NCBI GenBank assembly: GCA_036655355.1
Contig: JAVVQG010000010.1
Span: 62,001-126,000, forward strand
Source of the DNA: JAUNSR01 sp036655355
GTDB taxonomy: Bacteria; Bacteroidota; Bacteroidia; Bacteroidales; JAUNSR01
Reading direction: 5' to 3'
Length of the DNA stretch: 64,000 nt
A model generated the notes under the pieces. The model was not told the DNA's origin. It saw only the letters and a list, made by a program, of their open reading frames with translations, and searched no databases. A program made the position numbers and the translations under genes. Shown here piece after piece: positions 53,101 to 62,200 of the stretch. Each line of letters begins with the position of its first letter. Position 1 is the first letter of the stretch.

Positions 53101-53437
53101 AACAATTCGTTCAGCAAGGGCGGTACGGAAGGGCGACGGCTCGAAATATGCGCAGTGGAAGATTGAGATTCCGCAAGATGGACAATATGATCTCTATTAT
53201 TTTGTGGCAAAATACGAGGAGTTACAATATTCAGGCGTAGAGGGGACCTACCAGTTTTATGTACAAAACGAAGGTGATCAGCCCGAAGAGATTACCCTGA
53301 ATCTGCGAAAAGCAAAACCCGGTTGGCAGGAGTTGGGAATCCTGTATGCCAATAAAGGCACATTGACCGTAAAACTCACCAACAAAACAAATATGAGGAG
53401 CATCGAAGCCGATGCAGTCAAACTGGTAAAACGATAA
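50156..53437 (+). CDS. ABC-2 permease fused to an M1-peptidase-like domain and a golvesin-like C-terminal domain
   Basis: The 1093-residue protein has an N-terminal part (~1-280) with about six membrane helices of an ABC-2 permease (SWFFRIFAILSLVPICFFNW, LTIFKLERLPNTRRGKHISL). A long periplasmic part resembling M1 aminopeptidases follows, starting with the N-terminal beta domain (HYDISLTQHPDSVSSTLIFK, FDYGGTINRHFCYLDIE). The zinc motif HExxH is not found, and the exopeptidase loop region is degenerate (AHYERLWSMAQECIQPEL), so it is probably inactive as a peptidase. The last ~120 residues (GLNWWRTPVNWIITTNSHYY, WKIEIPQDGQYDLYYF) match a golvesin/xly-like beta-sandwich. Permease-M1 fusions are known in Bacteroidetes. 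Confidence 0.85.
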   Translation: MSLFTTINSVARYERKLLFRSWFFRIFAILSLVPICFFNWIFLKESPEWTLRAIPSNIPYMNLLFLNVGQAIIAIFLASDFIKRDKKLDTSEVFFVKPMSNVAYVIGKTWGTLQMFLGLNLVALAIGLVMNSLIDEAWIDWSASVFYFFVISVPTLVFIIGLSYFMMTLLKNQGITFVLLLGYIAFTLFYVKEKCYYLFDYIGYNLPLMKSDVVGFTNLHQILMLRGMYLLLGLGLIGLTIFKLERLPNTRRGKHISLLVTLLLLGSGFSTMYFYISGYNQVEDDRENFLTLNNNYARGAVIRPLHYDISLTQHPDSVSSTLIFKGVALQNTKELIFTLNPGLKLRNLKLDNRQVPYRREAQIICIEPEKEIAAGDTLQLSFDYGGTINRHFCYLDIEAEEFNKTQNVMMFNVDKQYAFVTPRFLMLIPECYWYPRPGTSYSAEHPDWQQSFFADYSLSVKPLAGLTPVSQGSCETDSVTNTWRFNSSVPMIATSLVIGDYEKKSLVVDSVSYERWHFRGHDFITQSLDSIRDTIPALITAAKDMFESSRRLKYPFSRLAAVEVPAQFAHYERLWSMAQECIQPELIFIKERAYNFSPVVLSQQLQQRMKWRKYDRRQRTDLEIKVEVLEIAIRQFTFSTGGFNFNSQMGGKAELTQKNNPYYIFPQLFNFRVNIYSDEWAFANRLLELYIVPNSSEDWIRNYNGISNQEKVNLFLRQNSFRQLLDDPNMLKLRNDLIALKADELFRRGERMVTRNDFQDYLYRFIESHSFRNVSFNTLIDSLSLLTEVPFEEFLPVWMDSVSVPVFEIEQPQTVLVREKSREKYETTVRIRNTSKHKGLLLYKVVAQQNEFKDQYVFVEGEECIDWVVHTETAPNRYEFNTLISANIPSKFNFGSGRVETVTNRLLREESSYPAPYESINENEIIVDDEDPGFSVTEDKRTGLLPRLMTKPKDESTRFSGLNWWRTPVNWIITTNSHYYGKTIRSARAVRKGDGSKYAQWKIEIPQDGQYDLYYFVAKYEELQYSGVEGTYQFYVQNEGDQPEEITLNLRKAKPGWQELGILYANKGTLTVKLTNKTNMRSIEADAVKLVKR

Positions 53438-53448
53438 AAAATCAATAC

Positions 53449-54924
53449 ATGAAGAAAAAACTTCTCCTTCTGCTGATCTCGATGGCCGGATTACATCCGC
53501 TGTATGCACAGATCGCACTTACTATGGATAAGGCGCTTGAAATAGCCGCTGTAAATAGTCCCGATATCCGCACCTCGCGGATGAACCTCGAACGCTATAA
53601 ACAGATACTTATTGCACAGCGCGCATCCCTGAAATCGCAGTTCTCGCTCAATCTTAAGCCCATTGAGTACAATAAGAACCGTAGTTTCGACAACCGCCTT
53701 TCCCAATGGTATACCAATGAGAATTTCTCCACTGCGGGAACTTTCCGTGTCGATCAGCCCATTCTGTGGACAGATGGAACCATCTCACTCGTAAATAGTT
53801 TCGGATGGCAAAACAACACGTCGGAAGTGGAATCCGCTACGAACCGCAACAAAGCCTTCAGCAACGACCTATACCTGATGCTTTCTCAGCCCATCTTTAC
53901 CTACAACAAAACGAAGATGAAGCTCAAAGAGATCGAAATGGATTACGAAAATGCCCAGATCTCCTATCAGTTGCGCTTGTTGAGCGTGGAGCAGAGCATC
54001 ACGACCCAGTTCTATCGGGTGTTTATGGCTCAGAATAACCTGAACATCGCATTCGAAGAGTATGAGAATGCCCGGAAAAGCTTTGAGATCATACAGAACA
54101 AGGTGGAAGCCGACCTTTCTGCCCGCGATGAACTCTTTCAGGCCGAACTCAATGTAGCATCCGCTCAGTCAGCCCGAGAAGATGCGGTGGTGGCGTTGGA
54201 GAATGCCAAGGATAACCTCAGACAAACCTTGGGGATGGATCTTTCGGAAGAATTCTCGGTCTTTACGGAGATCGATGTTGAAACTTTGAAAATCAACCTC
54301 GACAAAGCCATCGAAAGCGCCATGAACTCCCGCCTTGAGCTTCGTCAGCGTGAAATAGCCACTGAGAAACTCAGTTTCGAGATGATTCGTACAAAGGCCC
54401 TTAATGAGTTTAAAGGCGATGTTTCGCTTTCAATCGGACTCATGGGAGATAATGAAAAGTTGGGGAATGTGTATGAGAATCCCACCCAAAACCCACGTGT
54501 AGCGATCAGTTTCAGTGTGCCTATCTTTGATTGGGGTGAAAAAAAGGCGCGTGTCAAAGCGCAGAAAACAAGCGAACTGATCAACCAGCTCGAAACCGTT
54601 GAGGAGAAGAAAAGCATCGAAATGGACGTGCGCAAAACGTATCGTAACCTCGAGAATAACATTCGTCAGATTGAGATTGCACGGCAGAATGTGAAAAATG
54701 CCCAACTTACTTACGACCTGAATCTCGAACGTTATCGAAACGGAGACCTTACAGGGATGGAGATGAACCAGTTCCAAACCCAGCTCTCCAATAAGAAGGT
54801 ACTGCTGGCACAAGCGATGATTAATTATAAAATCGAATTGCTGAACCTGAAAATACAGACATTGTACGATTTTGAAGCCAATCGTTCCATCTTACCCGAG
54901 ATCAATCAACAAATACTCAAATAA
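53449..54924 (+). CDS. TolC-family outer-membrane efflux channel
   Basis: The 491-residue protein has a signal peptide (MKKKLLLLLISMAGLHPLYA-Q), then the duplicated TolC architecture of long alpha-helical barrel segments (MDKALEIAAVNSPDIRTSRM; QAELNVASAQSAREDAVVAL; VKNAQLTYDLNLERYRNGDL) with short beta strands. TolC trimers form the exit duct through the outer membrane for RND or ABC pumps. It starts 11 bp after the ABC permease and is followed 15 bp later by the RND adaptor, so one duct could serve both pump types in this operon (inference). Confidence 0.95.
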   Translation: MKKKLLLLLISMAGLHPLYAQIALTMDKALEIAAVNSPDIRTSRMNLERYKQILIAQRASLKSQFSLNLKPIEYNKNRSFDNRLSQWYTNENFSTAGTFRVDQPILWTDGTISLVNSFGWQNNTSEVESATNRNKAFSNDLYLMLSQPIFTYNKTKMKLKEIEMDYENAQISYQLRLLSVEQSITTQFYRVFMAQNNLNIAFEEYENARKSFEIIQNKVEADLSARDELFQAELNVASAQSAREDAVVALENAKDNLRQTLGMDLSEEFSVFTEIDVETLKINLDKAIESAMNSRLELRQREIATEKLSFEMIRTKALNEFKGDVSLSIGLMGDNEKLGNVYENPTQNPRVAISFSVPIFDWGEKKARVKAQKTSELINQLETVEEKKSIEMDVRKTYRNLENNIRQIEIARQNVKNAQLTYDLNLERYRNGDLTGMEMNQFQTQLSNKKVLLAQAMINYKIELLNLKIQTLYDFEANRSILPEINQQILK

Positions 54925-54939
54925 ATAAATTCTATACAA

Positions 54940-56001
54940 ATGAAATCGCCCTATAAATCACTCCTTTTCGCAGGAATGCATCTGATACTTTTTTCATGCG
55001 GACCCGGCAACATGGAAAACAACAATGAAATTGCAACTCCCGTATCCGTTACAGAACTTACGCCGGCTCCCATCAGCCGTTTCATAAATACGTCCGGAAC
55101 AGCACTTGCCACCAAAGAAGCCACCCTTAAATCCGGTATGTCCGGAAAATATCAGCTGCAGACGAATCCTGCCACCGGAAAACCTTTCCGTTTGGGAGAT
55201 AAGGTGCAGGAGGGACAGGTAATCATCCGTTTCGAAGACAAAGAGTTTGAGAATACACAGGCCGTAGAATCCCGTCAATTGAACCTGACCATCTCAGAAC
55301 AGGAGCAGATGAAGCAAAAGGCATTGTATGAAAAAGGGGGAGTCACACTGAGTGAGATGCGAAATACCGAGGTGAAGGTAAATGACGCCAGACTGGCCTA
55401 TGAGAATGCGTTGCTAAAGATGGAGAATATGAAAGTGATCGCACCTTTTAACGGTGTGATCGTAGATCTGCCGCATTATACCCAGAACACGCGGGTGGAA
55501 ACCGGCGCTCCGATGGTTACCCTGATGGATTACGCTACCCTCTACATGGAGGTCAACCTGCCTGAGAACACCCTGCGCTTCATTCGCCCGGAACAGGGCG
55601 CCCACATTACGCACTACACCTTGCCGGCCGATACCGTACAGGGAAAGATACGCGAACTTTCTCCGGCCATCAATAAGGAGACGCGTACCTACAAAGGGAA
55701 GCTGGTAATTGACAACCAACACCTGAAGATCCGTCCCGGAATGTTCGTCCGTGCCGACATCCTAGTGGAGAATAACAACGAATCGGTGGTAATCCCTAAA
55801 AGAGTGATCCTCTCTCAGGGCAATGACAAGAAATATGTTTTTGTGCTGGATCGTAATCAGGCCAGCCGTCGCGATATAACCACCGGCATCGAACAGGATG
55901 ATAAGGTTGAGGTGACGGAAGGACTTAAAATAGGCGATCAGGTGATAACCCGTGGCTTTGAAACATTACGCGACCGAAGTGCCGTGAAGGTTGAAAAATA
56001 A
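54940..56001 (+). CDS. RND efflux periplasmic adaptor (membrane fusion protein), lipoprotein
   Basis: The 353-residue lipoprotein has its lipobox in HLILFSC. HlyD/MFP features are the beta-barrel segment LKSGMSGKYQLQTNPATGKP, a lipoyl-like half-motif with KVQEGQVIIRFEDKEFENTQ, a short helical hairpin (LNLTISEQEQMKQKALYEKG), the second half-motif VIAPFNGVIVDLPHYTQNTR, and the C-terminal membrane-proximal domain with RPGMFVRADILVENNNESVV. The hairpin is short, as in adaptors of the heavy-metal/HAE2-type RND group. It connects the inner-membrane pump with the TolC channel. The start is preceded by CTATACAAATG. Confidence 0.95.
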   Translation: MKSPYKSLLFAGMHLILFSCGPGNMENNNEIATPVSVTELTPAPISRFINTSGTALATKEATLKSGMSGKYQLQTNPATGKPFRLGDKVQEGQVIIRFEDKEFENTQAVESRQLNLTISEQEQMKQKALYEKGGVTLSEMRNTEVKVNDARLAYENALLKMENMKVIAPFNGVIVDLPHYTQNTRVETGAPMVTLMDYATLYMEVNLPENTLRFIRPEQGAHITHYTLPADTVQGKIRELSPAINKETRTYKGKLVIDNQHLKIRPGMFVRADILVENNNESVVIPKRVILSQGNDKKYVFVLDRNQASRRDITTGIEQDDKVEVTEGLKIGDQVITRGFETLRDRSAVKVEK

Positions 56002-56027
56002 CTCTTTATTCCAACGAAACAATTACC

Positions 56028-59000
56028 ATGAGAAATATCATCGCATTTGCCGTAAAAAACCGGGTAACGATCCTGATGGTGGTGCTCGGAATTCTTCTGC
56101 TGGGAAAAATTTCCTACGATGAACTCGGCACAGACTTGCTTCCCAACCTAAATAACCCACGTCTTTATGTGGAGGTGGAAGCGGGAGAACGTCCCCCTGA
56201 AGAGATTGAAAAAAATGTGATCCGGAATATGGAATCACAAATTATACGTCAGAATAATGTGATCGGCGTCACCTCTGTCATTAAAGCGGGCTCGGCACGC
56301 ATCACAGTCGATTATTCCTATAAGACAGAGATGAACGAGGCTTTTCTGGATCTGCAGAAAGCACTTGCCGGATTCGCTCAGAATCAAAACATCACCGGAT
56401 TCAATATCTCGCAGAACGATCCGAATTCCGCCCCCGTAATCGTTGCGGGAGTGACGCACGACCAGATACAGGACATGGCACAATTGCGACGTGTAGCGGA
56501 GAGTTTTATCCGTAACGAGCTGATCCGTGTGGAGGGCGTAGCCGATGTGAAACTAACGGGCAGTGAGGTGAAGAACCTGGTGATCCGTACAGACGATTAT
56601 AAACTGAAGGCTTTTAATATCACGCCCGATGTGATTGTATCCAAGATCAAAGAGAGCAACCAGAACCTTTCCGGCGCGCGAATCAGCGATTTGGGACGCC
56701 AATACATTGTGAAGGGGGTGAGCGGACTCAATTCTCCTGAAGATTTCGGAGCCCTCATCGTAGGCTATAAAGCGCCCGAGGGAGAAAAATCAACTTCGGC
56801 TAATTCCAATTCCGGCCAGGCATCGGGCGATAAAGCGCCGATCTTTCTGCGCGATGTGGCCAAGGTTGATTTTGAAAACGACGATCCGCTCAATATCGTG
56901 CGCATCAACGGAAAGCGAAGCATCGGGCTCTCTGTATACAAAGAGGTGCGATACAATACCGTAAAAGTGACGGAACAGGTTGAAAAAGAGTTGCAGCGAG
57001 TCGCCAAGGGACTTCCGGGATATCATTTCGAGATCATTTCCAATCAGGGGACATTCATTCGCGATGCCATCGGGGAAGTGAAGTTTACTGCGCTCTTCGG
57101 AATCCTGTTGGCCATCATCGTCATCTTTCTGTTCCTGCGCCGTTTAGGTACGACGTTGATCATCAGTATCGCCATACCCATCTCCATCGTCGCCACTTTC
57201 AGTTTGATGTATTTCGGGGGACTCACCCTGAACATCATGACACTGGGCGGACTGGCGCTCGGTGCCGGGATGCTTGTGGATAACGCCATCGTGGTGATTG
57301 AAAGCATATTCAGAAACCGCGAGCGCGGAGTAACCGCGAAAGAGGCTGCCATCGAGGGTACCTCTACCGTGGCAATGGCCATTACGGCTTCCACGCTCAC
57401 AACCATCGTGGTATTTCTCCCCATCGTGTATCTGCACGATTTGTCGGGCGAACTATTCAAAGATCAGGCGTGGACGGTTACCTTCTCTTTGCTCTCGTCA
57501 TTGTTCGTAGCCATTTTGGTGATTCCGATGCTTTACTGTGCCATAGCGGGAAAAGAGGGTAAGAAAACTCCATCTCTTCTTCCGCGCGACCTTCCTTTCG
57601 GGAAATCCGATTCGGTGGAATTTCCCGCATACGGACGTTTGTTGCGGCGCATATTGAATCATAAGAAACTTGTTTTGGGTGGGGCTGTGGCAACGCTCAT
57701 CGTTACGGCGGCGTTTGTTCCATTCCTGAAAAGTGAATTCATCCCGCAAAGCGAAGGGGGGAGTTTTGACGTACACCTGCGTTTGGCCGAAGGTACGCCG
57801 TTGTCCGTTACGGCACAGACGGTAGCGGGAATGGAAAAAATTATCGCAGAGATCGCCAACGACTCCTCCATGGTCTGCTATTCGCATGCAGGTCCCGGTT
57901 CGGAAGAGTCGAAAACCTCCTTCGAAGGGGAAAATACAGCGCGGATCCGGGTGATCCTAAGAGCTAAAAAAACGTCGGTACGTGAGGTGATAGCGCGCAT
58001 TAACAGCTATGCAGAGGCTATTCCGAACCTGAGTTGTACCATTTCGCAAGAAGACCATACCACCGGCTCCTTCGGCGGCGATGAGATCTCTCCCGTAGTG
58101 GTTGAGGTTGCCGGAGCCGAACTGGATGAGATCGCCCGCATTACAGAGGAGATGCATCGTGAGATGACTCAGATGGAGGGGTTGTGCAACTTGAAGAGTT
58201 CCATTGAAGACGGCAGTCCCGAAGTGCGTATCCGTCTGGACCGCGTTTTCTGCGGGATGAACAACATCGCGTTGGGTAACGTCGTGACGCAGTGCGCCCA
58301 GAAATTGGAGGGTGCGCAGGCGGGACAAATGGAGTATGAAGGGGAGCAGCGGGATATTCGTATCAAGTTGCCCGAAGTGCCGCTTGCGGAGTTAGAGAAT
58401 ATCGGCATCCAAGCGGGCGAGAAACGCTTCCGTCTGGGTGATATGGCGGCGCTTACCGTATCGCAGGCGCCACGTGAGATTATCCGAAAGAATCAGACCC
58501 GCCTCTCTAAGATTACGGCGGATCTGAACCCCGGCGCCTCCCTGCAGGAGGAAGCATTCAAGATCCGACAGATCAGTGAACGTATCGATCTGCCTCACAA
58601 CTATTCCATCCGGGTGACGGGACAGGAGGAGCAACGAAGCGAATCGATGCGCAGTTTGCTCTTTGCGCTCATTCTCTCGGTGGTACTGGTGTATATGGTA
58701 TTGAGTTCACAGTTTGAATCACTGATCCATCCCTTTACCATCCTGCTGACGATTCCGTTGGCGATGACGGGGGCGATCCTGCTGTTTTTGATAACGGGAA
58801 TGACGCTTAACATCATGGCCGTTATCGGAATGGTAATGCTGACGGGGATCGCCGTGAATAACTCCATCATTCTGGTAGACCGCATCAATCAATTGAAACG
58901 GAGCGGTACGCCTTTGAACGAGGCGATCGTGGAGGCGGGACAACAACGCATCCGGCCCATTCTGATGACAACCCTGACCACCATCCTGGCACTCCTTCCG

Positions 59001-59147
59001 CTCTGCATCACCTTTGGTGACGGTGCGGCGTTGCGAGCACCCATGGCGATCGCCGTAATCGGGGGATTGATCTCCGCTACGGCATCCAGTCTGATTGTAA
59101 TCCCCTGTCTTTATACAGTTTTTGAACGAATCGCAAAAAGAAAATGA
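56028..59147 (+). CDS. RND efflux pump, inner-membrane permease
   Basis: The 1039-residue permease has the usual RND layout: TM1, a large periplasmic loop, TM2-6, TM7, a second loop, and TM8-12. The proton-relay aspartate lies in GMLVDNAIVVIES of TM4, and TM10-11 carry MTLNIMAVIGMVMLTGIAVN. It exports drugs or lipophilic compounds through the adaptor and TolC genes just upstream. It ends KRK-TGA, and the dispersed element copy D begins directly after the stop. The fusion pump that follows has its own full set of RND helices, so a hetero-oligomeric trimer of the two is possible (inference). Confidence 0.96.
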   Translation: MRNIIAFAVKNRVTILMVVLGILLLGKISYDELGTDLLPNLNNPRLYVEVEAGERPPEEIEKNVIRNMESQIIRQNNVIGVTSVIKAGSARITVDYSYKTEMNEAFLDLQKALAGFAQNQNITGFNISQNDPNSAPVIVAGVTHDQIQDMAQLRRVAESFIRNELIRVEGVADVKLTGSEVKNLVIRTDDYKLKAFNITPDVIVSKIKESNQNLSGARISDLGRQYIVKGVSGLNSPEDFGALIVGYKAPEGEKSTSANSNSGQASGDKAPIFLRDVAKVDFENDDPLNIVRINGKRSIGLSVYKEVRYNTVKVTEQVEKELQRVAKGLPGYHFEIISNQGTFIRDAIGEVKFTALFGILLAIIVIFLFLRRLGTTLIISIAIPISIVATFSLMYFGGLTLNIMTLGGLALGAGMLVDNAIVVIESIFRNRERGVTAKEAAIEGTSTVAMAITASTLTTIVVFLPIVYLHDLSGELFKDQAWTVTFSLLSSLFVAILVIPMLYCAIAGKEGKKTPSLLPRDLPFGKSDSVEFPAYGRLLRRILNHKKLVLGGAVATLIVTAAFVPFLKSEFIPQSEGGSFDVHLRLAEGTPLSVTAQTVAGMEKIIAEIANDSSMVCYSHAGPGSEESKTSFEGENTARIRVILRAKKTSVREVIARINSYAEAIPNLSCTISQEDHTTGSFGGDEISPVVVEVAGAELDEIARITEEMHREMTQMEGLCNLKSSIEDGSPEVRIRLDRVFCGMNNIALGNVVTQCAQKLEGAQAGQMEYEGEQRDIRIKLPEVPLAELENIGIQAGEKRFRLGDMAALTVSQAPREIIRKNQTRLSKITADLNPGASLQEEAFKIRQISERIDLPHNYSIRVTGQEEQRSESMRSLLFALILSVVLVYMVLSSQFESLIHPFTILLTIPLAMTGAILLFLITGMTLNIMAVIGMVMLTGIAVNNSIILVDRINQLKRSGTPLNEAIVEAGQQRIRPILMTTLTTILALLPLCITFGDGAALRAPMAIAVIGGLISATASSLIVIPCLYTVFERIAKRK

Positions 59148-59238
59148 AATCGCCATAGTTCACCTAAAGTTGAGATACCCAATGAAAGGTATATCGATGG
59201 CGCATTTGACCTTAGCGTTAAAAATAGAATATATACAA
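59148..59238 (+). repeat. Dispersed ~90-bp element, copy D, between the two RND genes
   Basis: This copy runs from aatcgccatagttcacctaa directly after the RND stop (TGA 59145-59147) to agaatatatacaa directly before the ATG of the fusion gene (59239). It is closely similar to copies A and B. Its 5' CGCCAT (59151-59156) can pair with ATGGCG (59197-59202). The open frame runs through it from 59122, but the sequence matches non-coding copies elsewhere, so it is not part of the fusion protein. Confidence 0.82.
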
Positions 59239-62200
59239 ATGAAATTTCTGATCCAACGAAGAATCACCATATCCATGCTTTTCCTGGCCTTGACGGTATT
59301 GGGTTACCTTTCGTACCGTCAATTGTCACTTGAGCTGCTACCCAATGCGGAATATCCGGTTCTTACCGTGACCCTTTCCACGCAGAGCGAAATGGATCCG
59401 GCCTACCTGGAGAGTCAGGCGGTGCAGGCGCTGGAAGGTGCCGTGCGCAGTGTGGAAGGTATTCAGGAAGTACGTACCTCCATATCGCCGCAGGGAGCAG
59501 CCATTCGGGTAAGCTTTAAAAAGAACGTAAACTTTCAGTTTGCCTATGTCAAACTTCAGGAGAAGATCAAACAAACGTCTGCCACGTTGCCCGAAAATTT
59601 TCGTGTAAATGTGCAGAAGGGAAGCTTTTCCGACAGTGCGCAGGGCTTCATCACGTTGCAGGTGCTCGGCGAAGGTGGGGCAGAACGTGTTCGTGAGATC
59701 TGCGAACAGAAGATCAAAGGGGAGTTTGAAAATATCGACGGCATCTCTTCGGTAGCTGTTTACGGGGGGCGTGAAAAAGGGATCGAGATAAGACTCAATC
59801 CCCAAGCGTGTCGGGCACATAACATTACCGCCTCGCAGATCGGCGGATTGCTGAACCAGAATAAAGGAGAGCGTACGTTTGTGGGCACCGTGTTTGGCTT
59901 GGGCAAAGATTATTTCGTGCATACCGAAGCCCGCTACGAACATGTATCGGACCTCGAACAACTCGTTGTTGCTCCCGGTCCCATCCTGCTGAAAGATGTT
60001 GCGGAGATTTTCTTTGATCTCAAAGAGGAGACCTCCCGCAGCCGGGTCAACGGAATGGATGCCGTTTCGCTGATTCTGAAAAATGATTCCCAGCGCAACA
60101 TCATCGAACTTTCCGATAAGGTGGAGGAGACCATGGATCGCTTGAATGAGGAGCTGCGCGTGTACTCCGTGGAATTGAAGGAACAAAGCAACACGGCTCG
60201 CATCATGAAAGAGAATCTCGATCAGATCGCACTGCTTGCCTTGGTGGGCGGATTGCTCGCGGTGATCGTACTTTGGTTTTTTCTGCGCAACCTGCGACTG
60301 GTGCTCATCATCTCTCTGGCTATTCCCATCTCCGTACTTACGGCTTTTAACTTGTTTTACGCCACCGGAATCACCATCAACAGTCTTACGTTGGTGGGGA
60401 TGGCGCTTGCGATAGGGATGTTGCTTGACAACAGCATCGTGGTGCTCGAAAACATCTACCGTCTCTCGGGCAAGGGATTCTCCCCGGCCGAGGCGGTGAT
60501 GAAAGGAACGCGCGAAGTGTGGCGCTCTATTCTTGCGGCTACACTTACCACCATCACGGTTTTTCTGCCTTTCCTATTTACAGACAATTACATGATACGC
60601 CTAATCGGCTATCAGATCGGTGTTTCCATCATCTCTACGCTGCTTATCTCATTGGTGGTGGCGTTGCTATTCATCCCCATGGCCACGTACGGGATTCTCC
60701 GTTCGGGAAATTCGGGAAACAGTTTTTATCGCAAGGTGTCGATTCACCAACGTCCGGTGCAGATCTATATGGTTTTTCTGAAGACGGCCATGCGTCATGC
60801 ATTTGCCTTTTTCGTGGGAGCTGTTGTGCTCTTGTTCGCTTCGCTTTTGCTGGTGACGAATAATAAAAAGGCAGCGATGAAGGATGCCAAGACAGATCGT
60901 TTTACCGTTAACTTCAGAATGCATCAAGGTTCCACACTTGAATCGACAGATAAATTGGTGCGGATGATGGAGGAGCGTCTGGCGGATTTGCCGGAGAAAA
61001 AAGAACTCATCTCCATGGTGTCCGAAAACAACGCTACGCTTACCGTGGTGCTTAAACCCGATTATGAGAAAATTGGCAATCGCACCATCTCGGACATCCG
61101 GATGGAGACGGCCCGGAAATGTTATTTCGAAAGCAGAGGAGGCTCTGTTTGGGTGGGCGATGCTTTTAACGGTGGTAACGACGTATCGCAACAGTTAATG
61201 AACTCCTTGGCTCGGATGATGCGGATGATGGGTATCGGACGCGGTTCGGATATGATCCTTATCAAAGGAAACGATTACCGCAGGATGCAGCAAGTGGGTG
61301 AGGAGTTGCAATATTTTTTGAAACAGAAAGATTTCATTCAACATGTTTACCTCTCTTCGACGGGAAGCAGACCGGAGATCCATCTGACGCCCGATCCGCT
61401 GTTGCTGCACTCTTACGGAATCACCCGAGCGGAAATCAGCAACTCGCTCTCCTCTTTGCAAGGGGGTAACGGAGCAGGTGCTACTTTCAATATGGATGAC
61501 GAAGTGTATTCGATCCGCATTCAGGAGCAGGTGCAGGAGAAACCGCAGCAAAGCGATTCGGATCAACAGGGCAAAGGGATGTCCGATCTCGAACAGCTGA
61601 TGGTCAAAAATAGTTCCGACGGGCTGCACCCGCTTCCCGAAATCGTTTCGATCCGTAAAAGTTGGGGGATGCCCACCATCGAGCGAGTGGACGGTGAGAA
61701 ACAGCTGAGTATTTATTTCGGATTCACTTCCGCCAATGATGCGCCTCAGGATCTGATCGATTCCTACCGGGATGAAGTCGCCAAACTGATAGCGGGGTAT
61801 AACCTGCCGGCAGGGGTGGCGATTCAACAGGTGGAGCCTGAAGATGAATTCGCGGAGTTTCGATTCTTGATTCTGGCGGCTTTGTTGCTCATCTTTATGA
61901 TTCTGGCTTCTGTCTTTGAATCGCTGATCACGCCGTTCGTATTGCTTTTTACCATTCCGTTGGCGGCGATAGGAACCTTGCTGGCGCTTTATTTTACCGA
62001 TAATTCGTTGATGAATACCAATACACTCATCGGGATGCTGATTCTGCTGGGGGTGGTTGTCAACAACGGAATCATTCTGATCGATTATGTGAACATCCTT
62101 CGCAAACAGGGGTTTCGGCGTGAAATGGCGCTTATACAGGCGGGACTTTCCCGCGTGCGCCCCATTCTGATCACTTCGATCACTACGATCGTGGCGCTTC

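Noticed and set aside
54940..54955. Another element copy at the adaptor gene start (shared AAATGAAATCGCC)
   Set aside because: Only 13 bp match the element 5' end and the stretch is the beginning of a well-supported coding sequence; probably coincidence.
59122..59238. Upstream extension of the RND-ABC fusion that overlaps the previous RND gene
   Set aside because: The extension would translate the dispersed element, which is non-coding elsewhere, and would put a 39-residue non-membrane segment before a standard RND TM1.
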